Shown: positions 50,206 through 58,966 of the stretch, piece by piece
How the letters are laid out: each line of letters begins with the position of its first letter
Position numbering within the stretch: the stretch's first letter is position 1
Assembly (NCBI RefSeq): GCF_015062615.1
Contig: NZ_SUUH01000003.1
Span: 62,001-126,000 of the forward strand
DNA: 64,000 nucleotides
Origin: Denitrobacterium detoxificans
GTDB taxonomy: Bacteria; Actinomycetota; Coriobacteriia; Coriobacteriales; Eggerthellaceae
Direction of reading: 5' to 3'
Notes under the pieces: generated by a model
What the model was told of the DNA's origin: nothing
Databases searched by the model: none
What the model saw: only the letters and a program-made list of their open reading frames with translations
Program-made: the position numbers and the translations under genes

Positions 50206-50234
50206 GGCGCACCCGTCTGCAGAACGGGCGCGCC
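50206..50234. terminator. Terminator between convergent LuxR and flavoprotein genes
   Basis: GGCGCACCCGT / ACGGGCGCGCC, 11-bp stem with one mismatch and a 7-nt loop; A-rich on the left side (GTAAAA), which gives a T-run for the minus strand. Confidence 0.75.
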
Positions 50235-50279
50235 GGAAAAGCGGGGGCGGGAGGGGAGCCCCCGAAGCGGGAGAGTCGT

Positions 50280-51980
50280 CTATTCGATGCCGCAGGCATG
50301 CTTCGCCGCGATGCGTGCGAAGGCGCCGCTACGGCCGCAGTTGATGCCCGTGAACTCGCTGGGGTAGTTGTGGGGATAGAAGCCGCCCTGGTCGTTACCA
50401 CAAACGTACAGGCCGGGGATGGGGTCGCCATTGTCATCGAGTGCGCGGCTTTCGGTGTCGGTCACGATGCCGTGAAGGGTCACCAGGAAGTTGCCGGACG
50501 TGCGGATGGCGTAGAACGGGGCCGTGTCCACGGTGCTGCAGCGGAAGGCCTCTTTGCCGAAGTCGGTATCACCCTCGGTCATCATCTTGTTGTAGCGCTC
50601 CACGGTTGCCAGGAAGGTCTTCTGGTCATCGGCGTCGGGGAACATGGTCTTGGCCAGCTCTTCTAGCGTGTCGCACTTCTTCAGATTGCCCTCTTCCAGA
50701 CGAGGGGCCATCCAGAAGCTCTCCAGATGCTCGCGCGTAAGGGGCTGGAGATCGTAGACGTCGGCGTTGAACGCGCCGCCATTGGGGGCGGGCGTCAGGC
50801 GGCTGCAGCCGCAGGTGTCGAAGCGCTGAATGTCTTCCCAGTACGTGCCGTCGAATACCTGCCAGGTGAAGCCCTTGGGCTGACGCGTTCCCATGGCGTA
50901 GATCTCGGGGTACGTGCTGTCCTCGTTCATGATGCGCTCGCCACGTACGTTTACGCGCAGGAAGGGCTGGCTGGCGGGCAGGTATAGCGGGTTGCCCAGT
51001 TCGGGGCCGACTTCCTCGTTGTCGGTGACCACGCCGCGGTTCCAGACCATGGCGCCGCCGCCTTCTTCCAGGTGAGCGCCCGCCCACAGGGCCATGCGAA
51101 TGCCGTCGCCCTCTTCGGTGGTGGCGGCGGTGCTGGTGCAGTAGTTGTACGCATCGGGGCACAGATCCTGCAGCATTTCCTTGTTGGCGCCATAGCCACC
51201 GGTGCATACGATGACGCCCTTGGCTGCGTTGTACTGCTTGTACTTATTGTTATTGTCCTTGGCGATAACGCCGGCCACGGCGCCGTTGGAATCCTGGACC
51301 AGCTGCTGAGCGGGGGTGTTGAACTCGATTTTACCGCCCGCTTCCAGGAAGAGGTCGCGCATGACCTTCAGGTGGGTATAGGCGCCCAGCTGCGGGCCTT
51401 CGGGCATGTATTCGCCCATCACGGGGTTGGTGCACATGGGCGGGTAGTAGCAGTCCTCGCCTTCGGGGGCGTGGAATTCGAAGGGGAAGGACATTCCCTT
51501 GGGGGCTTCCAGGTCTTCGAGCCAATCCATGAACTCGCCCGACTTGTCCATCCACGTCTTGTACAGCGCCATGTTCACGTCGCCCGACTGCACCTTCTTG
51601 GCATGGTTCATCAGCTTGGCATGGTCGATTTCATGGCCGACGGAATGGCGGGAACCAATGGCGCCTACGGCTTCGCGAGCCATGGCCACGTCGCCGCCCT
51701 TTTCGAGCACGATGACGTTGAAGCCCTTTTCCTGGGCCGTCATGGCGCCCATGAGGCCGGCGTTGCCAGCGCCCACGACCACCAGGTCGCAATCGATGGT
51801 TTCGGCGATATCGGTGATGGGTTCCGGCTTGGTGCGCCAATCGGTTTCTGCCGCTGCTGCGGGCTTTTCGCTTGCGGCCTTGGGGCTCGAGCAGCTGGCG
51901 AGCGCGCCTGCGCCCAGCGCTCCGGCAGCGGTGAGGCCGCCGAATTTGAACAGGTCGCGTCGACTAATAGAAGAACTCAT
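50280..51980 (-). CDS. Tat-exported FAD-dependent fumarate-reductase-like flavoprotein (second)
   Basis: 566 aa from the ATG at 51980 (GAGGAGGGAAC upstream). Tat motif SRRDLFKF, hydrophobic core and ALASC lipobox-like end. FAD site 'LVVVGAGNAGLMGAMTAQEKGF' (about residues 64-85); C-terminal 'GLYVCGNDQGGFYPHNYPSEF' closes the FAD domain. It shares the architecture of the 41 kb flavoprotein but is only moderately similar, so the two probably reduce different substrates. No haem sites. An electron donor such as a membrane quinol oxidase must be encoded elsewhere. Confidence 0.9.
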   Translation of the reverse strand: MSSSISRRDLFKFGGLTAAGALGAGALASCSSPKAASEKPAAAAETDWRTKPEPITDIAETIDCDLVVVGAGNAGLMGAMTAQEKGFNVIVLEKGGDVAMAREAVGAIGSRHSVGHEIDHAKLMNHAKKVQSGDVNMALYKTWMDKSGEFMDWLEDLEAPKGMSFPFEFHAPEGEDCYYPPMCTNPVMGEYMPEGPQLGAYTHLKVMRDLFLEAGGKIEFNTPAQQLVQDSNGAVAGVIAKDNNNKYKQYNAAKGVIVCTGGYGANKEMLQDLCPDAYNYCTSTAATTEEGDGIRMALWAGAHLEEGGGAMVWNRGVVTDNEEVGPELGNPLYLPASQPFLRVNVRGERIMNEDSTYPEIYAMGTRQPKGFTWQVFDGTYWEDIQRFDTCGCSRLTPAPNGGAFNADVYDLQPLTREHLESFWMAPRLEEGNLKKCDTLEELAKTMFPDADDQKTFLATVERYNKMMTEGDTDFGKEAFRCSTVDTAPFYAIRTSGNFLVTLHGIVTDTESRALDDNGDPIPGLYVCGNDQGGFYPHNYPSEFTGINCGRSGAFARIAAKHACGIE

Positions 51981-52329
51981 GTTCCCTCCTCGTGTCACGC
52001 CCACTCCCATTATGTGGGCATCCAACGAGGCCACCATAGGGCGGCGCTGCGGGTCGCACATCGCCGAAAGAACGGGAAATGCGCTCTCCCCGAAAACAGG
52101 GGAGAGCCTTTGAGCTGGGGATATCCAATGCGCGTTCGTTTGTTTGCCAGGGTGCTTTTACGGGAGATATCCCTCTGCGGAAGATGCCGGCGTCGTGGCG
52201 GAATGTCGTTTGGCGGACCCTGTGGGCGTCGGCGAGAGTCCCTTTCAAAGAGCCAATTGCGGAAATGATATGCGCGACTTTCTTTTTGCGCTGCATGTGA
52301 TACTATATTCGGGCCGCAAGGCAGCATAA
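51981..52329. other. Intergenic region before the tRNA gene
   Basis: 349 bp without a credible gene. It contains the flavoprotein promoter side with an inverted repeat GCCCAC-N9-GTGGGC near 52005-52025, a perfect hairpin GCTCTCCCC/GGGGAGAGC at 52083-52107 followed by CTTTG, and the tRNA promoter, whose -10 is probably TATATT at 52304-52309. Confidence 0.5.
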
Positions 52330-52406
52330 CGGGATGTGGCTCAGCTTGGTAGAGCGCTGCGTTCGGGACGCAGAGGCCGCTGGTTCAAATCCAGTCATCC
52401 CGACCA
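52330..52406 (+). tRNA. tRNA-Pro (anticodon CGG)
   Basis: 77 nt including an encoded CCA end. Acceptor stem CGGGATG / CATCCCG (52330-52336 with 52396-52402). The anticodon stem CTGCG/CGCAG encloses the loop TTCGGGA with CGG at 52364-52366. The T loop GGTTCAAATCC is normal. The gene is immediately upstream of tatA. Confidence 0.96.
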
Positions 52407-52492
52407 AGAACGCGAAGGGGATGTTCCCGTATGGGGCATCCCCTTCTTCCGAACGAGGGGAAACTCATCGGAGCCAACATGTGGGAGGCAGT

Positions 52493-52711
52493 ATGAAATT
52501 CGGTGGTCTCGGTCCAGTCGAACTTATCATCATCCTCGTCGTGGTCCTGCTGATTTTCGGACCCAAGAACCTGCCAAAGCTCGGTAGCGCCATTGGTCGC
52601 ACCGTGAAGAATCTCCGCAAGGGCATGGGCGATTCGGAAAAGGGCGAAAACCTCGACGAAACGGAATCCAGCGAAGAATCCGAAGACGATTCCGAAAAGA
52701 AATCCAAGTAA
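52493..52711 (+). CDS. tatA: Sec-independent protein translocase subunit TatA
   Basis: 72 aa from the ATG at 52493 (GGGAGG 4 nt upstream). N-terminal TM helix preceded by 'GLGPVELIIIL' with the conserved Glu, the hinge FGPKNLPKLG, then an amphipathic helix and a short Glu/Ser/Asp/Lys tail. It forms the pore-like component for folded-protein export. The other Tat genes (tatC) are not in the window. Three Tat substrates are encoded within 20 kb: DmsA and the two flavoproteins. Confidence 0.93.
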   Translation: MKFGGLGPVELIIILVVVLLIFGPKNLPKLGSAIGRTVKNLRKGMGDSEKGENLDETESSEESEDDSEKKSK

Positions 52712-52723
52712 CTGTAGGAATTG

Positions 52724-52748
52724 GGGCCGCGTTGCTAAGTCGCGGCCC
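52724..52748 (+). terminator. Hairpin after tatA
   Basis: GGGCCGCG / CGCGGCCC with a 9-nt loop, followed by TAGTAAAT. Only a short T content follows, so termination may be partial. Confidence 0.65.
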
Positions 52749-52776
52749 TAGTAAATGGCAAGCAAAGGATAGAATC

Positions 52777-53247
52777 ATGGCAGATCAGAGTCCCGTTCTC
52801 ACCGAAGAAGGCAAGCGCAAGCTCGAAGAGGAGCTGCATTACCTGGAAAACGAGAAGCGCGCCGAGATCGGCGAGCGCATCAAGGTTGCCCGTGAATTCG
52901 GTGACATCTCCGAGAACTCCGAGTACGACGACGCCAAGAACGAGCAGGGCCTCATGGAGGCTCGCATCGCCGAGATCAACAGCATCCTGTCCGATGCCAC
53001 GATCGTTGCCGGTGGCGCCCGCAAGGGTTACGTCAGCATCGGTTCCACCGTCACGGTGGAAATGAACGGCTCCGAGCGCGTATTCAGCATCGTGGGCGCT
53101 GCCGAGGCCGACGTTCGCAAGAACAAGATCAGCAACGAATCCCCCGTGGGCTCCGCGTTGCTGGGCGGCAAGAAGGGCGACCACATCACGGTTACCGGCC
53201 CCACGGGCCGCGTGAGCGAAATGACGATCGTCAAGGTTGAAGCCTAA
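52777..53247 (+). CDS. greA: Transcription elongation factor GreA
   Basis: 156 aa from the ATG at 52777. N-terminal coiled coil with the acidic tip 'REFGDISENSEYDDAKNEQ', whose Asp/Glu residues coordinate Mg2+ in the RNA polymerase active site to cleave backtracked RNA. C-terminal FKBP-like domain with 'GSTVTVE' and 'SPVGSALLGGKKGD'. The stop overlaps the lysS start by 1 nt (TAATG), so the two are translationally coupled. Confidence 0.96.
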   Translation: MADQSPVLTEEGKRKLEEELHYLENEKRAEIGERIKVAREFGDISENSEYDDAKNEQGLMEARIAEINSILSDATIVAGGARKGYVSIGSTVTVEMNGSERVFSIVGAAEADVRKNKISNESPVGSALLGGKKGDHITVTGPTGRVSEMTIVKVEA

Positions 53248-55490
53248 TGGCCGATCAGAATGCTCCCATCATCGAGGACGATCCTCGGCAGGTGCGCCTG
53301 AACAAGCGTGAGGCGCTCATTGCCGCTGGTTCGAATCCGTATGGCTCCGAAGCCATCGAAATCACCCATCTTACGGGCGAACTTGCAAAGCAGTACGCCG
53401 AATTGGAAAACGGTGCGTCTACCGAAGACCGCGTGCGCGTAGCTGGCCGCATTATGGCTCGCCGCGTGCAGGGCAAGATCGCCTTCCTGGTACTGCGCGA
53501 CCGCGAGGGCGACGTTCAGCTGTTCTGCCGCATCAATGAACTGGGCGAGGAATCGTTCGAGGCCCTGAAGGACCTTGACGTAGGCGACTGGCTGGTTGCC
53601 GAAGGCTGCGTGCTGCGCACCAAGCGCGGCGAGCTTTCCGTTGCCATCGACACGTGGAAGCTGCAGAGCAAGTCCATCCGCCCTCTGCCGGAAAAGTTCC
53701 ATGGCCTTACCGACAAGGAAACGCGCTATCGTCAGCGCTATGTCGACATGGTTATGAACCCCGCTTCCAAGTCGGTCTTCGTGAAGCGCTCGCGCATCAT
53801 CAGCGCCATTCGCCGTTTCATGGAAGAGCAGGGCTATCTGGAAGTCGAAACTCCCATTCTGCAGGAAACGCTGGGCGGCGCCAACGCCAAGCCCTTCACC
53901 ACGCACTTCAACGCGCTCGATCAGGAATGCTATCTGCGCATTGCCACCGAGCTGCACCTGAAGCGCCTGCTGGTTGGCGGCATGGATCGCGTGTTCGAGA
54001 TTGGCCGCCAGTTCCGCAACGAGGGCATGGACCTCACGCACAACCCCGAATTCACCAGCATGGAAGCATACTGTGCGTTCAACGATGTCGAGGGCATGAA
54101 GCGCCTTTCGGAAGGCGTCTTCCGCGCTGCCAACGCCGCCGTGAACGGCAGCGATACCATTACGTACCAGGGCCAGACGATTGAACTGGGCGGTACGTGG
54201 CGCTCCGTTGCCATGTCCGACCTGGTAAGCGAGCATGTGGGCGAGGAAGTCTCGCTCGACACGCCTGTTGAGCACCTGCGCGAAATCCTTGACGCCAACC
54301 ATCTGGAATGGCAGAGCGACTGGGGCGCCGGCAAGCTCATCTTCACGCTGTACGACGAGCTGTGCGAATCGGAAATCGTGAACCCCACGTTCGTTTGCGA
54401 TTACCCCGTAGAGGTAAGCCCTTTGGCCAAGCGCAAGCCTTCCGACCCACGTCTTACCGACCGTTTCGAGCTGGTTATTGCTGGCCACGAATACGCCAAT
54501 GCATTTAGCGAGCTGAACGACCCCGTCGACCAGGAATCTCGCTTCGCCGCCCAGGTGGAAGCCAAGAAACACGGCGACGACGAGGCCATGGAATACGATG
54601 CCGACTACATTCGCGCTCTGGAATATGGCATGCCGCCTGCTGGTGGCGTGGGCTACGGCATCGACCGCATGATCATGCTGCTGTGCGACCAGGCGTCCAT
54701 CCGCGACGTGCTGCTATTCCCGCACATGCGTCCCGAGTCCAAGCAGGAAAAGCAGGGCGAAGCTGCTGCTGCGGAAGCCGCTCCGGCTCCCGCTGCCGAA
54801 GCTGTCGCATCTGCCGCCGAAGAGGCTCCTGCGGCTGCTGGGGTCGAGCTTTCCGGCGCTGCTGCCGAAGCTGCCAACACGCCCGCTCCCCAGCCGGGCG
54901 AAAAGCTGGAGGCTGGCATTTCTCGCGATGCCGCGCTCGAGCTGCTGAAGGCTCACAACCAGGACGAATATCATATCCTGCACGGTCTGCAGCTGGAAGG
55001 CCTCATGCGCTACTACGCGCGTCAGTTCGATTCGGAAAATGAAGAGTTCTGGGGCATCGTGGGCATGCTGCACGACCTCGACTGGGAAGAGTTCCCCACC
55101 GAGGAAGATCACACGGTGCGTGCCGCCGAAATGCTTGCCGAAGCTGGCGTGGCGCCCGTGGTCGCCCGTGCCATTCAGACGCACAACTCCGACGTGAATG
55201 CGGCGCTTCCTACGCCGGAACACCAGATGGAGCGCGTGCTGTACGCCGTCGACGAACTGTCTGGCCTCATCAACGCATGCGTGAAGCTGCGTCCGTCGCA
55301 TTCGGTGACCGACATGAACCTGAAATCGCTGAAGAAGAAGTACAAGACGGCGAGCTTCGCCGCTGGCTGCGATCGCGAGGTTATCGCTCGCGGTGCGGAA
55401 TACATGGGCATGGAGCTTTCCGACCTGTTCACGAGCATTCTGGACGCTGAAAAGGCGCTTGTCGAAGAGGGTAACCCCGCATTCGAATAA
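53247..55490 (+). CDS. lysS: Lysyl-tRNA synthetase fused to a C-terminal HD domain
   Basis: 747 aa, against about 500 for ordinary class II LysRS. Residues 1-495: N-terminal OB anticodon-binding domain, then the catalytic core with motif 2 'FRNEGMDLTHNPEFT' and motif 3 'GGVGYGIDRMIMLL'. Residues about 498-553: an Ala/Pro/Glu-rich flexible linker. Residues about 555-747: an HD-superfamily domain with 'HGLQLEGLMRYYARQF', 'GMLHDLDWEEFP' (the HD pair near 608-609), 'DHTVRAAEMLAEAG' and 'AIQTHN', matching stand-alone HD hydrolases of about 185 aa in related bacteria. The fusion is in a single frame without disruption. The role of the HD part, possibly a phosphohydrolase on nucleotides or signalling dinucleotides, is unknown. 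Confidence 0.95.
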   Translation: MADQNAPIIEDDPRQVRLNKREALIAAGSNPYGSEAIEITHLTGELAKQYAELENGASTEDRVRVAGRIMARRVQGKIAFLVLRDREGDVQLFCRINELGEESFEALKDLDVGDWLVAEGCVLRTKRGELSVAIDTWKLQSKSIRPLPEKFHGLTDKETRYRQRYVDMVMNPASKSVFVKRSRIISAIRRFMEEQGYLEVETPILQETLGGANAKPFTTHFNALDQECYLRIATELHLKRLLVGGMDRVFEIGRQFRNEGMDLTHNPEFTSMEAYCAFNDVEGMKRLSEGVFRAANAAVNGSDTITYQGQTIELGGTWRSVAMSDLVSEHVGEEVSLDTPVEHLREILDANHLEWQSDWGAGKLIFTLYDELCESEIVNPTFVCDYPVEVSPLAKRKPSDPRLTDRFELVIAGHEYANAFSELNDPVDQESRFAAQVEAKKHGDDEAMEYDADYIRALEYGMPPAGGVGYGIDRMIMLLCDQASIRDVLLFPHMRPESKQEKQGEAAAAEAAPAPAAEAVASAAEEAPAAAGVELSGAAAEAANTPAPQPGEKLEAGISRDAALELLKAHNQDEYHILHGLQLEGLMRYYARQFDSENEEFWGIVGMLHDLDWEEFPTEEDHTVRAAEMLAEAGVAPVVARAIQTHNSDVNAALPTPEHQMERVLYAVDELSGLINACVKLRPSHSVTDMNLKSLKKKYKTASFAAGCDREVIARGAEYMGMELSDLFTSILDAEKALVEEGNPAFE

Positions 55491-55513
55491 GCGCTCGTCA
55501 TCCTTGCTTGCCT

Positions 55514-55551
55514 GCGACCCCGTTCTTTGCGAGCGGGGTCGCTTTGTTTTT
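55514..55551 (+). terminator. Terminator of greA-lysS
   Basis: GCGACCCCG / CGGGGTCGC, 9-bp perfect stem, 11-nt loop, followed by TTTGTTTTT. Confidence 0.9.
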
Positions 55552-55669
55552 GCGGAAGCGTGGGCGGTGACGGAATGCACTCGCGTATGTCCCGTGCGAT
55601 GAATTAAGATAGTGGATTGTAATTACGCCCCCGGAGTGGGGCTTTGCAGGGACTTGGGAATGGGAACGT

Positions 55670-57736
55670 ATGTGGTTTGAGCTTCTGCTGGCAACGCTGC
55701 TGTGCGCGTGCGCGCTGTACGTGCCGGGCTTTCTCTTTGCGCGCGCGTTGCGTATGCGCCGCTTCGACGCGGTGGCTGTGGCGCCGCTGTTTTCGGTGGC
55801 TCTGCTCGTGGCCGAGGGCATCGTTGCCCACAAGGCCGGCGTGGTTATGCCCGCGTATGCGCTTCCCCTGGTCGCACTGGGTATATGCCTGGCATGCTTC
55901 GTTGTCTCCCGCGTGGTTGTTCGGCCCATGGCGCCTCGTGGCGCGCATGCGTGGCAACGCTCTGAAGATGAGCGCATTGACGCTCGTTGCTGCCAAGGCG
56001 CGGGCAAGCAGGTCCTGCTCTACGTTGGCGTTGCCCTGTTTGTTACCGTAATCGTTTTCCTTACCGCCATCGATGGCCCCGATTCATTCTCGCGCAGCGA
56101 CGACACCGCTTTCCACATTGCGGTGATCCGCGGCTTCTTGGATTCGGGTAGCTATTCCATTTTGAACTGCTCGTCGTTCCTCGACCACGGCATTGCGGGT
56201 GGCTATTACCCGGGTGCCTGGTACGTCGTGGCGGCAGTTGTGGCCTCGGTGTTCGGCGATAGCGTATCGCTGGCGAACAACGCTACCATCATAGTCACGA
56301 TGGTCTTGGTGTTTCCGCTGGTCATGTTGCTTTTCTTCCGTCAGTTCTTTCCGGAAAACACGCGTCTTGCGTACGTGGGCGCGCTCGTGACTCCGGCGTT
56401 CTGCGGATTCCCCTGGGGCTTTCTGGTCTTTGGGCAGCTGTTCGGCAATTTGCTCTCTTGGATATTCGTGATTGCGGCGCTGGTGTTCTTGGCGCGAGCT
56501 ATCGACGCCCAGGGCGCGGGCTCTCGGGCCCGGTGGATCGTCTGCCTGGCTATTGCCTTGCCGGTCATTGCGGCGGCGCAGCCCAATGGCGTATTCACGT
56601 TCGGCATCATTGCCGTGGCGTATGTGGCGTGGCGCATTTTCTTCGGGCCCAATGCCAAGCATGCCACATTTTCTCGCGCGCGCATCCTGGGCGTGGTGGG
56701 CCTGGTGGTTGCGGCGTGCGTAGTGTGGGTGGGGTTTTATTTCGCGCCACCTCTGCAAGCGGTGGTCGAATACGAAACGCCTGCTACGCTTTCGCTTGCC
56801 GAGGGCATTGCCTCGGGGCTTACGTTCATGTTCAGCACGCATGGCGGCATTCAGCCGTTTTTGAGTGTTGTCGTGCTCTTGGGCATCATCCGCACGTGCC
56901 GCAAGGGACATCGTCGCTACCTTTGGATGACGGCGGCATTCGCATGCGCCATGCTCATCTACTTTGTTGACGTGGGCACCGATTGGCCCATCAAGCACCT
57001 GTTAGCGGGCTTTTGGTATTCCGACTACCGTCGTACGGGCGCCATGGCCGCTCTGTTCGCCATTCCGCTTGCTGCCATGGGCCTGCTGTGGCTTACCGAC
57101 GCCTGCCTGGCCCTCGCGCGTCGTCTGCGTGGTGGGGACAAGCTTGGTACCGTGGGCGCGAGTGTGGTTGCGAGTGCGGTTGTTGTCGTTATGCTCGTGT
57201 GCCAATTCGCCCCGTTGCACGTGTACTTCAGCGAGAAGCGCGACATCCGCATGGGCCTCATGACAGTGCGCCATCAGTTGGCTACGAACTACTCGTGGCA
57301 GATTGGCTTTACGGCCGAGGAAGATGCCTTCGTGCAGCAGGTGAAGGACGTCGTGCCCGAAGGCGCGCTCGTGGTGAACCTACCCAACGATGGCAGTTGC
57401 TGGAGTTACGGTGTCGAGGGGCTTGACACGTATTGGCGTCGCTGCGTGAAGAACGGTGTGGGTACGTCCGACCAGGACAAGCTGTTGCGTTTGCACATGA
57501 AGGAGCTTTCGACTTCGGAAGACGTGCAGCAGGCGGTGTCCGACTTGAACATTCAGTACGTGCTCCTGCTCGATTACGCAGGGGCCGATAATCGCACGAT
57601 GGTCGAAAAGCGCTACGAGGAGAAAGACTGGGTTGGCATCGAGGAAATCACCGATGACACGCCTGGGTTCACCGTCGTCCTGAGCGAGGGTGACATGCGC
57701 CTGTACGCCATCGACCGCTCGTATGTGGCAGAGTAG
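55670..57736 (+). CDS. DUF6541 polytopic membrane protein
   Basis: 688 aa with about 12-14 hydrophobic segments in the first 520 residues and a soluble C-terminal domain (about 525-688). The first large loop contains 'SRSDDTAFHIAVIRGFLDSG', whose paired Asp and His resemble the catalytic DD/DH loop of GT-C glycosyltransferases. A further 'YPGAWYVVAA' follows. This pattern is that of DUF6541 proteins in actinobacterial envelope clusters. It starts at the ATG at 55670, with GGGAATGGGAACGT upstream. Followed by ugd 12 bp later. A polysaccharide-transferase role is inferred. Confidence 0.78.
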   Translation: MWFELLLATLLCACALYVPGFLFARALRMRRFDAVAVAPLFSVALLVAEGIVAHKAGVVMPAYALPLVALGICLACFVVSRVVVRPMAPRGAHAWQRSEDERIDARCCQGAGKQVLLYVGVALFVTVIVFLTAIDGPDSFSRSDDTAFHIAVIRGFLDSGSYSILNCSSFLDHGIAGGYYPGAWYVVAAVVASVFGDSVSLANNATIIVTMVLVFPLVMLLFFRQFFPENTRLAYVGALVTPAFCGFPWGFLVFGQLFGNLLSWIFVIAALVFLARAIDAQGAGSRARWIVCLAIALPVIAAAQPNGVFTFGIIAVAYVAWRIFFGPNAKHATFSRARILGVVGLVVAACVVWVGFYFAPPLQAVVEYETPATLSLAEGIASGLTFMFSTHGGIQPFLSVVVLLGIIRTCRKGHRRYLWMTAAFACAMLIYFVDVGTDWPIKHLLAGFWYSDYRRTGAMAALFAIPLAAMGLLWLTDACLALARRLRGGDKLGTVGASVVASAVVVVMLVCQFAPLHVYFSEKRDIRMGLMTVRHQLATNYSWQIGFTAEEDAFVQQVKDVVPEGALVVNLPNDGSCWSYGVEGLDTYWRRCVKNGVGTSDQDKLLRLHMKELSTSEDVQQAVSDLNIQYVLLLDYAGADNRTMVEKRYEEKDWVGIEEITDDTPGFTVVLSEGDMRLYAIDRSYVAE

Positions 57737-57748
57737 AAGGGGGTAGCC

Positions 57749-58963
57749 GTGAGGATTGCGGTTGCAGGAACGGGCTATGTGGGCCTATCGTTGGCGGTGT
57801 TGTTGTCTCAGCGCAACCACGTGGATGCGGTGGACGTTATTCCGCGCAAGGTGGAACTGCTGAGTCAGGGCATCTCGCCCATTCGCGATGAGGAAATCGA
57901 GCGCTATCTGTCCGAAGCGGAGCTCGATCTGCATCCCACACTCGACGGCGCCCAGGCGTATCGCACGGCCGATTTGGTGATCGTTGCTGCGCCCACCGAC
58001 TACGATTCCCAGGCAAACACGTTCGATACGAGCCATGTGGAAGAGGTTATCGACCTGGTTCTTTCGGTGAATCCCGCCGTGCCTATCGTGATCAAGTCCA
58101 CCATTCCCGTGGGGTACACGCAGTCCCTTCTGGAGCAGCATCCGCAGGCAAACATCCTCTTTTCGCCTGAATTCCTGCGCGAGGGACATGCGCTCTACGA
58201 CAACTTGCATCCCAGCCGCATTGTTGTGGGCGTGCCCACGTGTGCGCACGAGGCGGCTCTGCGCCAGCATGCGGAAACGTTTGCTGCCTTGCTGCAGGAA
58301 GGCAGCCTCGACGAGGAAACGCCACAGCGCATCATGAGCGCCACCGAGGCCGAGGCCGTGAAGCTCTTCGCGAATACGTACTTAGCCTTGCGCGTGGCGT
58401 ATTTCAACGAGCTCGACACCTATGCGGAGACGCGTGGGCTCGATAGTAGGCAGATCATCGATGCCGTGGGGCTTGACCCGCGCATTGGTACGCATTACAA
58501 CAATCCGTCGTTCGGCTATGGCGGCTACTGCCTGCCGAAGGATTCCAAACAGCTGCTGGCAAACTATGCTGATGTGCCGCAGGACATCATTGCGGCCATC
58601 GTTCAGGCTAATCGTACGCGCAAGGACTTCATCGCCGACCGCGTATTGCAAGCTGCAGGTTGGTCGGCCGAATCGGCATCGCAGGTCACGGTAGGCATTT
58701 ACCGCCTTACCATGAAGACGGGCTCCGACAATTTCCGAGCATCGTCCATCCAGGGCGTCATGAAGCGCGTGAAGGCGAAGGGCGCGCGCGTTATCGTGTA
58801 CGAGCCCACGCTGGAGGCTGATGCGTTCTTCGGCAGCCCTGTGGTGCGCGACCTGGAAGAGTTCAAACGCCAAAGCGACGTCATTGCCGCGAATCGCATG
58901 ACGGCGGAACTCGATGACGTGCGCGGCAAGGTTTATACGCGCGATCTGTACGGCCAGGGCTAG
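57749..58963 (+). CDS. ugd: UDP-glucose 6-dehydrogenase family protein
   Basis: 404 aa from the GTG at 57749 (AAGGGGG upstream). NAD-binding 'IAVAGTGYVGLSLAVLLSQ' opens the protein. 'STIPVGYTQSLL' and 'FSPEFLREGHALYD' follow, and the catalytic Cys lies in 'FGYGGYCLPKDSKQL'. It oxidises UDP-glucose to UDP-glucuronate for capsule or envelope glycans. The length and the 'SPEFLREG' form are those of the short Ugd group. Operon order DUF6541 > ugd > GT2, with gaps of 12 and 3 bp. Confidence 0.92.
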   Translation: MRIAVAGTGYVGLSLAVLLSQRNHVDAVDVIPRKVELLSQGISPIRDEEIERYLSEAELDLHPTLDGAQAYRTADLVIVAAPTDYDSQANTFDTSHVEEVIDLVLSVNPAVPIVIKSTIPVGYTQSLLEQHPQANILFSPEFLREGHALYDNLHPSRIVVGVPTCAHEAALRQHAETFAALLQEGSLDEETPQRIMSATEAEAVKLFANTYLALRVAYFNELDTYAETRGLDSRQIIDAVGLDPRIGTHYNNPSFGYGGYCLPKDSKQLLANYADVPQDIIAAIVQANRTRKDFIADRVLQAAGWSAESASQVTVGIYRLTMKTGSDNFRASSIQGVMKRVKAKGARVIVYEPTLEADAFFGSPVVRDLEEFKRQSDVIAANRMTAELDDVRGKVYTRDLYGQG

Positions 58964-58966
58964 TGC

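Noticed and set aside
41055..51980. The two flavoproteins as haem-containing flavocytochromes
   Set aside because: Neither contains a CxxCH haem-binding motif; only the FAD domain is present.
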